From Alphaproteobacteria bacterium (GTDB lineage: Bacteria > Pseudomonadota > Alphaproteobacteria > Sphingomonadales > Emcibacteraceae), in NCBI GenBank assembly GCA_013152615.1, contig JAADGA010000135.1:1-7750 (forward strand): a DNA stretch of 7,750 nt. The letters are read 5' to 3'. Within the stretch, counting starts at the first letter, position 1, and every line of letters begins with the position of its first letter. The notes beneath the pieces are model-generated. The model did not search any database. It was not told where the DNA came from and saw only the letters and a list, made by a program, of their open reading frames with translations. Positions 1-6,060 of this stretch are shown piece by piece. A program made the translations under genes and the position numbers.

Positions 1-718
1 TGTCAATGCCGTCACCATCACTGATTTCGTCCTGCCGGATTTCTATGGTGGTATGGCGGAGCCCGTTATCCCGGCCATGACGGTTGAGGGTAAAGAATAA
101 ATCCCGGCCCGAATAGGGTTCGTTATCACCGACATTATATCCCCGTGTCCGCAGGCTTGTGATCAGGCGGCGGGCGAGACGCGGGTCCCGGTTCCAGAGC
201 AGGCCGACCGGCCATGGCCGATGATGACCGTTCATGACCGGGGTAAAACTATGCATGTCACAGACCAATGGTGTTGTTGAAATCCGGTTTTTGATCAGCC
301 GGTCTATCCGGTCATGAAAGCGGTGGTAATAACGGTTCTTGCGTTTTTCAATATCATTCGGCGACAGATTCTGATTGCCCGGGATGATAACTTTATCGCT
401 CTCAGTCGGGATGAGGCCGGCATGATCATCCTCCCGATTAGGATCAATGAGCAATCTTGAAAATGTGGCGAGAATGGCCGGGGCGTCAAGTTTGGCGGAT
501 AGCTGCCGGGTCAGGTCAGCCATGCCGATATCCCAGGCAATATGGCTGGCGAGCAGACTGTCGCTCAGCCCGAGATTATTAAATTCCGCCGGAATATGAT
601 TGCTGGCATGCTCGCAAATTAAAATTATATCGGCGCTTCCGGCCGCATTCAGGACGTCACCGGCAGGAGGCGGCTCATTATCAGGGTATAAATTCATAAG
701 GTCAGGGTATAAATTCAT
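1..718 (-). CDS. N-formylglutamate amidohydrolase-family protein, C-terminus cut by window edge
   Basis: I translated the minus strand by hand. The frame is open from ATG 718-716 to the window edge, giving 239 codons with no stop. Residues matching the N-formylglutamate amidohydrolase family (PF05013), in order, are ICEHASNHIP, AWDIG, SRLLIDPNR, DMHSFTP, PWPVGLLWNRD, PYSG and a final HTTIEIRQDE. The family hydrolyses N-formylglutamate to formate and glutamate in the cytoplasm, classically in histidine breakdown, although many alphaproteobacterial members stand alone with unproved substrates. Members are usually about 260-290 residues, so roughly the last 20-50 are missing. An in-frame TAG lies eight codons upstream of ATG 718, so that ATG is the first possible start. 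A second in-frame ATG lies at 697-695, seven codons on, because the 5' end is duplicated. AGGA lies 13 bases upstream of ATG 718, rather far for a ribosome site. The gene is transcribed away from pyk. The family call is firm; the substrate is not. Confidence 0.85.
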   Translation of the reverse strand, partial: MNLYPDLMNLYPDNEPPPAGDVLNAAGSADIILICEHASNHIPAEFNNLGLSDSLLASHIAWDIGMADLTRQLSAKLDAPAILATFSRLLIDPNREDDHAGLIPTESDKVIIPGNQNLSPNDIEKRKNRYYHRFHDRIDRLIKNRISTTPLVCDMHSFTPVMNGHHRPWPVGLLWNRDPRLARRLITSLRTRGYNVGDNEPYSGRDLFFTLNRHGRDNGLRHTTIEIRQDEISDGDGID

Positions 719-720
719 AA
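681..720. repeat. Tandem 19-bp direct repeat, 21-bp period, over a start codon
   Basis: The 19-base sequence TCAGGGTATAAATTCATAA occurs exactly twice, at 681-699 and 702-720, separated by two bases. The 21-bp period equals seven codons, so on the minus strand it duplicates the start region of the amidohydrolase-family gene in frame (MNLYPDL then MNLYPDN). It also equals two turns of B-DNA and lies in front of the divergent pyk gene, so a protein-binding role is conceivable but unproved. Confidence 0.9.
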
Positions 721-806
721 CTATGAGGCAATCCTGTAGCTATTCTGTTGTAAATTCGGGTTTTTAGATGGATATTGTCTGGCTGTCATAATATATTCAC
801 GCAGAT

Positions 807-836
807 ATCATACTAAGATATGTCACTTTGTCACAA
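807..836 (-). promoter_or_regulatory. Candidate promoter for the leftward amidohydrolase-family gene
   Basis: Read on the minus strand, TTGTGA (836-831) and TATGAT (812-807) lie 18 bases apart, matching 4 of 6 and 5 of 6 bases of the sigma70 boxes. They point toward the gene starting at 718. The match could be chance in AT-rich DNA. I found no comparably good rightward promoter for pyk in the same 133-bp gap. Confidence 0.3.
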
Positions 837-840
837 TATT

Positions 841-845
841 GGAAA
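841..845 (+). promoter_or_regulatory. Ribosome binding site that decides the pyk start
   Basis: GGAAA at 841-845 ends six bases before ATG 852, a normal Shine-Dalgarno distance. It favours ATG 852 over the in-frame TTG at 828, because GGAAA would then lie inside the coding region and no purine-rich site precedes the TTG. Confidence 0.6.
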
Positions 846-851
846 AAAATT

Positions 852-2282
852 ATGCATCGTCAACGTTGCACCCGGATTATTGCTACTCTGGGGCCGTCCA
901 GCTCGGACGCGGCCACCATCAAAAAACTATCAGATGCCGGCGCGGATGTCTTCCGACTCAATATGAGCCACGGCAGCCACAGCAGTATCGGCCAGATCTA
1001 TGCCGCTATCCGGGAAGTGGAAAATGCCACCGGACGGACCATCGGCATTCTGGCAGATCTTCAGGGGCCGAAATTACGGGTTGGCAAGTTTGACGGCGAC
1101 AAGGTAACTCTTGCCAGGGGGCAGGGCTTCGTCCTTGATATGGATGATACCCCGGGCGACCGGAACCGGGTGTGTCTGCCGCATCCGGAAATTTATCAGG
1201 CGGTCGAAAAGGGCACTGATCTGTTGCTTGATGACGGCAAGATCAGGCTTGAAATTATTGAGGTCAGCGATGATAAAATCACCACCAGAGTAACGGTTGG
1301 CGGGGTTATTTCCAACCGCAAGGGGGTCAATGTCCCCAACGCTATTCTGCCACTGGCGGCGCTGACGGAAAAGGATAAGAAAGACCTCGATTTTGTGCTC
1401 GACCTCGGGGTTGACTGGGTGGGGCTGTCCTTTGTCCAGCGCCCCGAAGATGTGCAGGAAGCCCGGGATATTATTGGTGACAGTGCGGCGGTGATGGCCA
1501 AGCTCGAAAAACCGGCGGCGCTTTATGCCCTTGACGAGATTATCGCGCTGTCCGATGCGGTCATGGTGGCACGCGGCGATATGGGGGTTGAACTGCCGAT
1601 GGAAGAGGTGCCGGCACAACAGAAAAAAATTATCCGTCATGCCCGTCGGGCTGGCAAGCCGGTGGTGGTGGCGACCCAGATGCTCGAAAGCATGATCACC
1701 AGTCCGGTACCAACCCGGGCCGAGGTATCGGATGTTGCCAATGCGGTATTTGATGGCACCGACGCTATCATGCTGTCGGCTGAATCGGCGGCGGGGGATT
1801 ACCCGGTCGAGGCGGTAAGTTATATGGACCGTATTGCCAGAAGGGTGGAACAGGAACCAAGCTACCGCAAGGCCCAGAGCAAGGTCGAAAGTCATCCTGA
1901 ACCGACCACTGCCGATGCGCTGAGTGCGGCGGCAAAACAGGTGGCAAAGACATTGGATGCGGCCGTAATTGTGACCTATACCTCCTCCGGCTCCACCGCG
2001 CTCAGGGCGGCACGCGAGCGGCCAAGAACCCCGCTGCTGGTGTTGACCCCCAATCAGAATACCGCTCGTAGATTAAGTCTGGTCTGGGGCCTGAACTGTG
2101 TTCATACCAAGGATGCCACCAATTTTCAGGATATGATCGACAAGGCCTGCCAGATATGTATCAAATACAAGTTCGCGGTCAAAAATGACCGGATTATCAT
2201 TACCGCCGGGATGCCGTTTGGCTCCCCGGGCAAAACCAATGTTCTGAGAATTGCCCGTATCAAGAATTATCACAAGGAATAG
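852..2282 (+). CDS. pyk: Pyruvate kinase
   Basis: Pyruvate kinase (EC 2.7.1.40) converts phosphoenolpyruvate and ADP to pyruvate and ATP, the last step of glycolysis, in the cytoplasm. From ATG 852 the product is 476 residues, normal for the bacterial enzyme. It opens with TRIIATLGPSS, as family members do. FRLNMSHG (residues 34-41) is the phosphate and ATP-binding segment, followed by LADLQGPKLRVG, the AKLEK segment with the catalytic lysine and metal-binding glutamate, VARGDMGVELP with the metal-binding aspartate, and the long signature ending in TDAIMLSAESAAG. The C-terminal third fits the usual alpha/beta domain (VTYTSSGSTA, ITAGMPFG). An in-frame TTG at 828 would add eight residues but lacks a ribosome site. 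The stop (2280-2282) is six bases before mtnA, so the two are probably co-transcribed. No frame problems are visible, and the identification is very secure. Confidence 0.97.
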   Translation: MHRQRCTRIIATLGPSSSDAATIKKLSDAGADVFRLNMSHGSHSSIGQIYAAIREVENATGRTIGILADLQGPKLRVGKFDGDKVTLARGQGFVLDMDDTPGDRNRVCLPHPEIYQAVEKGTDLLLDDGKIRLEIIEVSDDKITTRVTVGGVISNRKGVNVPNAILPLAALTEKDKKDLDFVLDLGVDWVGLSFVQRPEDVQEARDIIGDSAAVMAKLEKPAALYALDEIIALSDAVMVARGDMGVELPMEEVPAQQKKIIRHARRAGKPVVVATQMLESMITSPVPTRAEVSDVANAVFDGTDAIMLSAESAAGDYPVEAVSYMDRIARRVEQEPSYRKAQSKVESHPEPTTADALSAAAKQVAKTLDAAVIVTYTSSGSTALRAARERPRTPLLVLTPNQNTARRLSLVWGLNCVHTKDATNFQDMIDKACQICIKYKFAVKNDRIIITAGMPFGSPGKTNVLRIARIKNYHKE

Positions 2283-2288
2283 TCTGAG

Positions 2289-3395
2289 ATGAAAGTGGGC
2301 GGGAAATCCTGTCGCTCAATCTGGTTTGATGATGACACCATGACGGTCAAAATTATTGACCAGCGCTGGTTGCCCCATGAATTCCGTATTGTTGAGCTTG
2401 ACCGGCGCGCGGTGTTCGCCACGGCTATCCGGGATATGTGGGTGCGCGGGGCACCGTTGATCGGGGCGACGGCGGCTTATGGCATCGCGGTTCAGATGGC
2501 CCATGATCCGTCTGATCGTTCACTCGATGAGACCTGGAAAATCCTGCATCAGACCCGGCCAACAGCCATTAATTTGCGCTGGGCGCTGGATGAGATGAAA
2601 ACCCTGCTGCGCCCCGTGCCGGAAGCCGGGCGGGCGGCGGCGGCGTTTCAGCGGGCGGCGGAAATCTGTGATCAGGATGTCGAGTGTAACCGGCTTATTG
2701 GCTGCCACGGCCTTGAAATTATCCGGAAAATTGCTGCGGGGAAAAAGCGCGGTGAGCCGACAAGAATTCTTACCCATTGCAATGCCGGCTGGTTGGCAAC
2801 GGTGGATTGGGGCACTGCGACATCGCCGATATATCACGCACAGGCGGCGGGAATTCCGCTTCATATCTGGGTTGATGAAACCCGGCCACGCAATCAGGGT
2901 GCGCAGTTGACCGCCTGGGAAATGGCTGAGCAGCGGATACCCCATCAACTGATCGTTGACAATGCCGGTGGCCATCTGATGCAGCAGGGGGAAGTTGATA
3001 TGGTTATTGTCGGCACCGACCGGACAACGGCACAGGGGGATGTGTGCAATAAAATCGGCACCTACCTCAAGGCACTGGCGGCAAAGGATAATAATATTCC
3101 TTTTTATGTTGCCCTGCCATCGCCGACTATTGACTGGACCCTTGGTGACGGCATCAGGGAAATCCCGATTGAGCACAGAGATGAGGCAGAAGTAACCGGA
3201 GTGTGGGGCAAGCGCGATGATGGTTCGCTGGCCCGGGTGCAAATATGTCCTGAGGGGTGCCGCGCCGCCAATCCGGCCTTTGATATAACACCGGCCCGGC
3301 TGATAACGGGCCTGATCACCGAAAGAGGGGTGTGTGCGGCGTCCCCGGAAGGTCTGGCAGGCCTTTTCCCGGAACGGGTAATAACAGAAAGATAA
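2289..3395 (+). CDS. mtnA: S-methyl-5-thioribose-1-phosphate isomerase (MtnA), possibly acting on 5-deoxyribose-1-phosphate
   Basis: MtnA (EC 5.3.1.23) isomerises 5-methylthioribose-1-phosphate, an aldose phosphate, to 5-methylthioribulose-1-phosphate in the salvage of methylthioadenosine; some relatives also use 5-deoxyribose-1-phosphate. The 368-residue product has the family length. It shows RGAPLIG (53-59), THCNAG with the catalytic cysteine at 164, [12 protein letters not shown] (194-205), VGTDR with the catalytic aspartate at 244, NKIGTY (254-259) and the C-terminal [17 protein letters not shown]. These residues separate it from the related eIF2B subunits and ribose-1,5-bisphosphate isomerases, which would be the alternatives. 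AAGGA at 2274-2278 lies ten bases before the ATG, inside the end of pyk. The aldolase/dehydrogenase gene begins three bases after the stop, which implies one transcript and a DHAP-forming salvage route rather than the full dioxygenase methionine cycle. The true substrate cannot be told from the sequence. Confidence 0.93.
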   Translation: MKVGGKSCRSIWFDDDTMTVKIIDQRWLPHEFRIVELDRRAVFATAIRDMWVRGAPLIGATAAYGIAVQMAHDPSDRSLDETWKILHQTRPTAINLRWALDEMKTLLRPVPEAGRAAAAFQRAAEICDQDVECNRLIGCHGLEIIRKIAAGKKRGEPTRILTHCNAGWLATVDWGTATSPIYHAQAAGIPLHIWVDETRPRNQGAQLTAWEMAEQRIPHQLIVDNAGGHLMQQGEVDMVIVGTDRTTAQGDVCNKIGTYLKALAAKDNNIPFYVALPSPTIDWTLGDGIREIPIEHRDEAEVTGVWGKRDDGSLARVQICPEGCRAANPAFDITPARLITGLITERGVCAASPEGLAGLFPERVITER

Positions 3396-3398
3396 ATT

Positions 3399-5455
3399 AT
3401 GATTAGCAACAGATGGTCGGATAGTGATGCGGAGGAATTCAGGGCTGCGGCGGGAGACAATCCGGCGGACCGGGAGCTGGCGCTGCGGGTTTATAGTTCC
3501 CGCCTGATCGGTCAGGACCCTGATCTGGTGATGCATGGCGGCGGCAATACCTCGGTCAAGCTGACCCGGAAAGATATTTTCGGTAATGATATTAAGGTAT
3601 TGCATGTCAAGGGCAGTGGCTGGGCTCTGGATATAATTGATGCCGCGGGCCTGCCGGGGGTACGGCTTGACCCGCTACTGCAGTTGCGCAGCCTTGACCG
3701 GCTGAGTGATGAGGATATGGTTAATATCCAACGCTGTAACCTGCTCGATTCGACGTCATCCAATCCGTCGATAGAAACTTTGCTCCATGCCTTTCTGCCC
3801 CATACTTATGTTGACCACACCCATTCGACGGCATTTCTCGCACTGGCCAACCTGCCGGATGCCGAGGCGGCAATGCATGAAATCTTTGGCGACAGGATGG
3901 CGTTCGTTCCCTATATCATGCCCGGATTCGATCTGGCAAAGCTGGCCGCAGATATTTATGATAAAAATCCGGCTGTCGAAGGCCTGCTGCTGGTTCATCA
4001 TGGCCATTTTGCTTTCGGTGATAGCGCCAAAGCGTCCTACGAAAAAATTATCGAGCATAGCAATAGGGTCGAAAGCTGGCTCAGGGATACTCTTGCCTCG
4101 GCGGCCCTGACCAGACCCGCCATATCAGCAGCAGCGGATATCCTGCCGCTGCTTCGGGGTAAAATCGGTGCCGCCAGCGCGGCCCACAGTGCCGACAGGG
4201 ACGTTGCCATGCCGGTAATGGATTTGCGCACCGGCGATGCCATTACCGGCTTTCTGGCCCGCCCGGATATAACGGCGCTGGCGCAGCGCGGCGTTGCCAC
4301 CCCGGATCATGTGATCAGGACCAAACGCTTTCCCCTGCATCTGACCAAAGATATTCTTGCGGGGGGGGATGATGCCATTGCCGGGGCTGTTGATGATTTT
4401 GTCGCGGATTATAAAGCTTATTTTGACCGCAACAGGGACCGCTCCGCGGCGGCAAAGACCATGATCACCCCGACCCCCGGTCTTGTCTGGATAGCGGGGC
4501 TGGGCATTGTTGGCATCGGTGCGGATGCGAAAGCGGCCGCCATTGCCGCTGATCTCGGGCAGCAGACGCTGGCGGTTATGACCATGGGGGAAGCCAGTGG
4601 CGGCTTCCGGCCGCTCGGTGAAGCGGCGCTGTTCGAGATGGAATACTGGTCGCTGGAGCAGGCCAAGCTTGGCCGTAAAACGCCACCGGCGCTCACCGGG
4701 CGGGTGGTGCTGATTACCGGCGGGGCCGGGGCGATCGGCCGCGCGACGGCCAACGCCTTTGCCGCTATGGGGGCTAATATTTTCCTTGTTGATCGTGATC
4801 AGCCGGTGCTTGAACAGACCCGCTCCGGGCTTGGTGCCGGGCATGGCGGGGTTGCTCTTGATATAACAGCAGCGGGCGCGGCGGAAAATGCAGTGGCAGA
4901 ATGTGTGAACCGCTTTGGCGGGCTTGATATTCTCATATCCAACGCCGGGGCCGCATGGACCGGAAATATGGCGACAGTGGATGATGCCGTGCTGCGGCGC
5001 AGTTTCGAGCTTAACTTTTTTTTTTCGCGCATCAGGCCTTTGCCAAAGCCGCCACCGCCGTATTTGAGGCGCAGGGCCGCGGTGGCCAGATCCTGTTCAA
5101 TGTTTCCAAACAGGCGGTAAATCCGGGCCGGGGGTTCGGCGCTTATGGTATTCCAAAAGCCGCAACATTTTTTCTGCTGCGTCAACTGGCGCTGGAACTG
5201 GGCGCACAGGGCATTCGGGTCAACGGTATCAATGCCGACCGCATTCGGTCAGGCCTTTTGAATGATGATTTTATTCATCAGCGATCCGAGGCACGCGGGC
5301 TTAGCGAAGCGGCCTATATGGCGGGAAATCTGTTACAGCGGGAAGTAAAGGCCTGCCATGTGGCGGACGCTTTTGTCGCGCTGGCACTCAGCAAGCGGAC
5401 CACAGCCCATGTAATGACCGTGGATGGCGGTAATATCGAGGCGGCCTTGCGCTGA
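3399..5455 (+). pseudogene. Class II aldolase / short-chain dehydrogenase fusion, frameshifted at a T10 run
   Basis: The product resembles bifunctional rhamnulose-1-phosphate aldolase/lactaldehyde dehydrogenases (RhaEW/YuxG type, about 690 residues). The aldolase half has HGGGN (46-50), a glutamate in SIETLLH (126), HTH (140-142) and HHGH (200-203), fitting the zinc and catalytic residues of the FucA fold. The dehydrogenase half has TGGAGAIG (440-447) for NAD(P) and SNAGAAW. The first frame then reads SFELNFFF at the T-run, turns to nonsense and stops at 5118-5120. The frame shifted by minus one continues from there with HQAFAKAA, NVSKQAVNPG, the catalytic YGIPK (Y codon 5144-5146), INADRIRSG and VDGGNIEAALR, stopping at 5453-5455. 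That frame has a TAA at 5012-5014, so the shift must lie between 5015 and 5120. The break splits one Rossmann domain, so two working proteins are unlikely. Explanations are a T-run miscall, a recent mutation, phase variation or slippage. Placement after mtnA suggests cleavage of methylthio- or deoxyribulose-1-phosphate to DHAP and an aldehyde; this is inference. Confidence 0.88.
5016..5025 (+). repeat. T10 homopolymer at the frameshift site
   Basis: Ten consecutive T follow the codons CTT AAC. Eight or eleven T would join the aldolase/dehydrogenase frames, giving Asn followed by three or four Phe and then Ala-His-Gln; five T would give two Phe, which is what I recall of the family. Runs of nine or more T or A are known sites of polymerase and sequencing slippage. 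Confidence 0.9.
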
Positions 5456-5458
5456 GAC

Positions 5459-5531
5459 ATTACGGGCGTTAACGTTATAGGTGCTGATGTTACGGGCGCT
5501 GGATTTACGGGTGCCGACGTTACACGCTGAA
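5459..5531 (+). repeat. Degenerate 15-bp tandem repeat, about five copies
   Basis: Units with approximate consensus GTTACGGGYGCTGAY begin at 5459, 5474, 5489 and 5504, each 15 bases, followed by a 13-base partial unit at 5519-5531. The array starts three bases after the aldolase/dehydrogenase stop. In the same frame as that stop the units read as five-residue blocks (ITGVN, VIGAD, VTGAG, FTGAD) until a TGA at 5528-5530. They are 60-85 percent alike by eye. No start codon or ribosome site suggests that the array is itself a gene. Confidence 0.7.
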
Positions 5532-5568
5532 GTTATGGACTCGCGGGCGGCGGGCGTTAGAATGAAGA

Positions 5569-5599
5569 AGACCGTGCCCTTGGGGGGGAGGCACGGTCT
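5569..5599 (-). terminator. Probable rho-independent terminator of rpmJ
   Basis: AGACCGTGCC (5569-5578) pairs perfectly with GGCACGGTCT (5590-5599), a ten-base GC-rich stem around an 11-base loop. Read on the minus strand, the stem is followed by TCTTCATTCT, a moderately T-rich tail, and it lies about 50 bases past the rpmJ stop. On the plus strand there is no T-run after it, though it could still slow or stop rightward transcription. Confidence 0.6.
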
Positions 5600-5607
5600 C
5601 CTATTAA

Positions 5608-5638
5608 CTGTCGACGCAAGGCCGACAGAGAATTTTTT
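5608..5638 (+). terminator. Probable rho-independent terminator of the pyk-mtnA-aldolase string
   Basis: CTGTCG (5608-5613) pairs with CGACAG (5623-5628) around a nine-base loop. Four bases later come six T (5633-5638), giving the right order for a rightward terminator. The six-base stem is short, so strength is uncertain. It lies 153 bases beyond the aldolase/dehydrogenase stop and ends just before the opposing rpmJ stop. Confidence 0.5.
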
Positions 5639-5647
5639 AGTGATTAA

Positions 5648-5773
5648 CTAACCCTGACGGGCTTTAAAACGCCGGTTGGTTTTATTAATCACATATGTTC
5701 GTCCACGACGACGGATAATCCGGCAATCGCGATGCCGATTTTTTAATGATTTTAAAGAATTAACGACTTTCAT
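5648..5773 (-). CDS. rpmJ: 50S ribosomal protein L36 (bL36)
   Basis: Hand translation of the minus strand from ATG (5773-5771) to TAG (5650-5648) gives 41 residues, starting [14 protein letters not shown] and ending NRRFKARQG, with [13 protein letters not shown] between. This is the alphaproteobacterial form of bL36, a small, very basic protein of the large ribosomal subunit that binds 23S rRNA late in assembly. Only one cysteine (17) is present, so it is the form without the zinc ribbon; this is normal in the group. The length equals the family norm. The gene stands alone, facing the pyk string, with its own promoter 60-90 bases upstream and a hairpin terminator downstream. The ribosome site is weak (GAGAAAA just upstream). 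Placement near pyk recalls the pyk-rpmJ neighbourhood of many alphaproteobacteria. Confidence 0.96.
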   Translation of the reverse strand: MKVVNSLKSLKNRHRDCRIIRRRGRTYVINKTNRRFKARQG

Positions 5774-5833
5774 GGTTTTTCTCGTCAAATAAACTAAATC
5801 TGTAACAGCAGGTAACTAAAAGTTCTGGCGGAA

Positions 5834-5860
5834 ATTATAGGTGATTGCGGTGAATGTCAA
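5834..5860 (-). promoter_or_regulatory. Sigma70-type promoter of rpmJ
   Basis: On the minus strand, TTGACA (5860-5855) and TATAAT (5839-5834) are both perfect consensus boxes, separated by 15 bases, slightly less than the usual 16-18. They point toward rpmJ and predict a leader of about 55 bases. Such strength fits a ribosomal protein gene; the short spacer is the only irregularity. Confidence 0.75.
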
Positions 5861-6015
5861 TACCAAAGAAAGCAATAATATATAAATCACACTTTCTGTC
5901 CGAAATCCTATATCAAGTCACTGAAAATTATAGCCATTCTTTACACTCCATAAAGGAGACCCCTGTATACTGTCGATATGATAGCGTATCTCCGCAAAAA
6001 ACACAATATTGAAAA

Positions 6016-6045
6016 TTGTCATGGCGCAAAAACCCAAAGAATAAT
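6016..6045 (+). promoter_or_regulatory. Candidate promoter of the HerA-like gene
   Basis: TTGTCA (6016-6021) and AATAAT (6040-6045), each five of six consensus bases, are 18 bases apart. Transcription would begin near 6052, which would rule out the in-frame TTG at 6016 as start codon and leave ATG 6061 (almost leaderless) or ATG 6127. The region is AT-rich, so a chance match is possible. A weaker alternative is TTTACA (5940-5945) with TATACT (5966-5971), but its spacer of 20 bases is too long. Confidence 0.4.
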
Positions 6046-6060
6046 GACATAAAAAATAAC

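Noticed and set aside
828..851. TTG start adding eight residues to pyruvate kinase
   Set aside because: No ribosome site precedes the TTG, whereas GGAAA lies at a normal distance before ATG 852, and the enzyme family begins about there.
1074..1895. 273-codon open frame antisense to pyk
   Set aside because: It lies wholly within a well-supported pyruvate kinase gene, has no family-like motif, and is explained by the codon bias of the plus-strand gene.
2520..3605. 361-codon open frame antisense to mtnA and the start of the aldolase gene
   Set aside because: It crosses a real gene junction on the other strand, has irregular composition rich in Arg, Pro and His, and shows no recognisable domain; it is a shadow frame.
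4361..4368. G8 run as a second possible frameshift in the aldolase gene
   Set aside because: The reading frame remains family-like on both sides (DILAGGDDAIAG into VDDFVADYKAYF), so no shift is needed there.
4125..4844. 239-codon open frame antisense to the aldolase/dehydrogenase gene
   Set aside because: The opposite strand carries clear aldolase and dehydrogenase motifs throughout; the antisense product resembles nothing I recognise.
5258..5455. Separate 65-codon gene with an ATG at 5258
   Set aside because: Its sequence is the C-terminal end of the short-chain dehydrogenase domain and the frame continues upstream to 5015 with the catalytic YxxxK, so it is the tail of the frameshifted gene, not an independent gene.
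5978..6052. 24-codon leader frame upstream of the HerA-like gene
   Set aside because: AAAGGAG at 5952-5958 is about 19 bases from its ATG, too far to serve it, and its peptide has no regulatory look such as a codon run; chance is sufficient.
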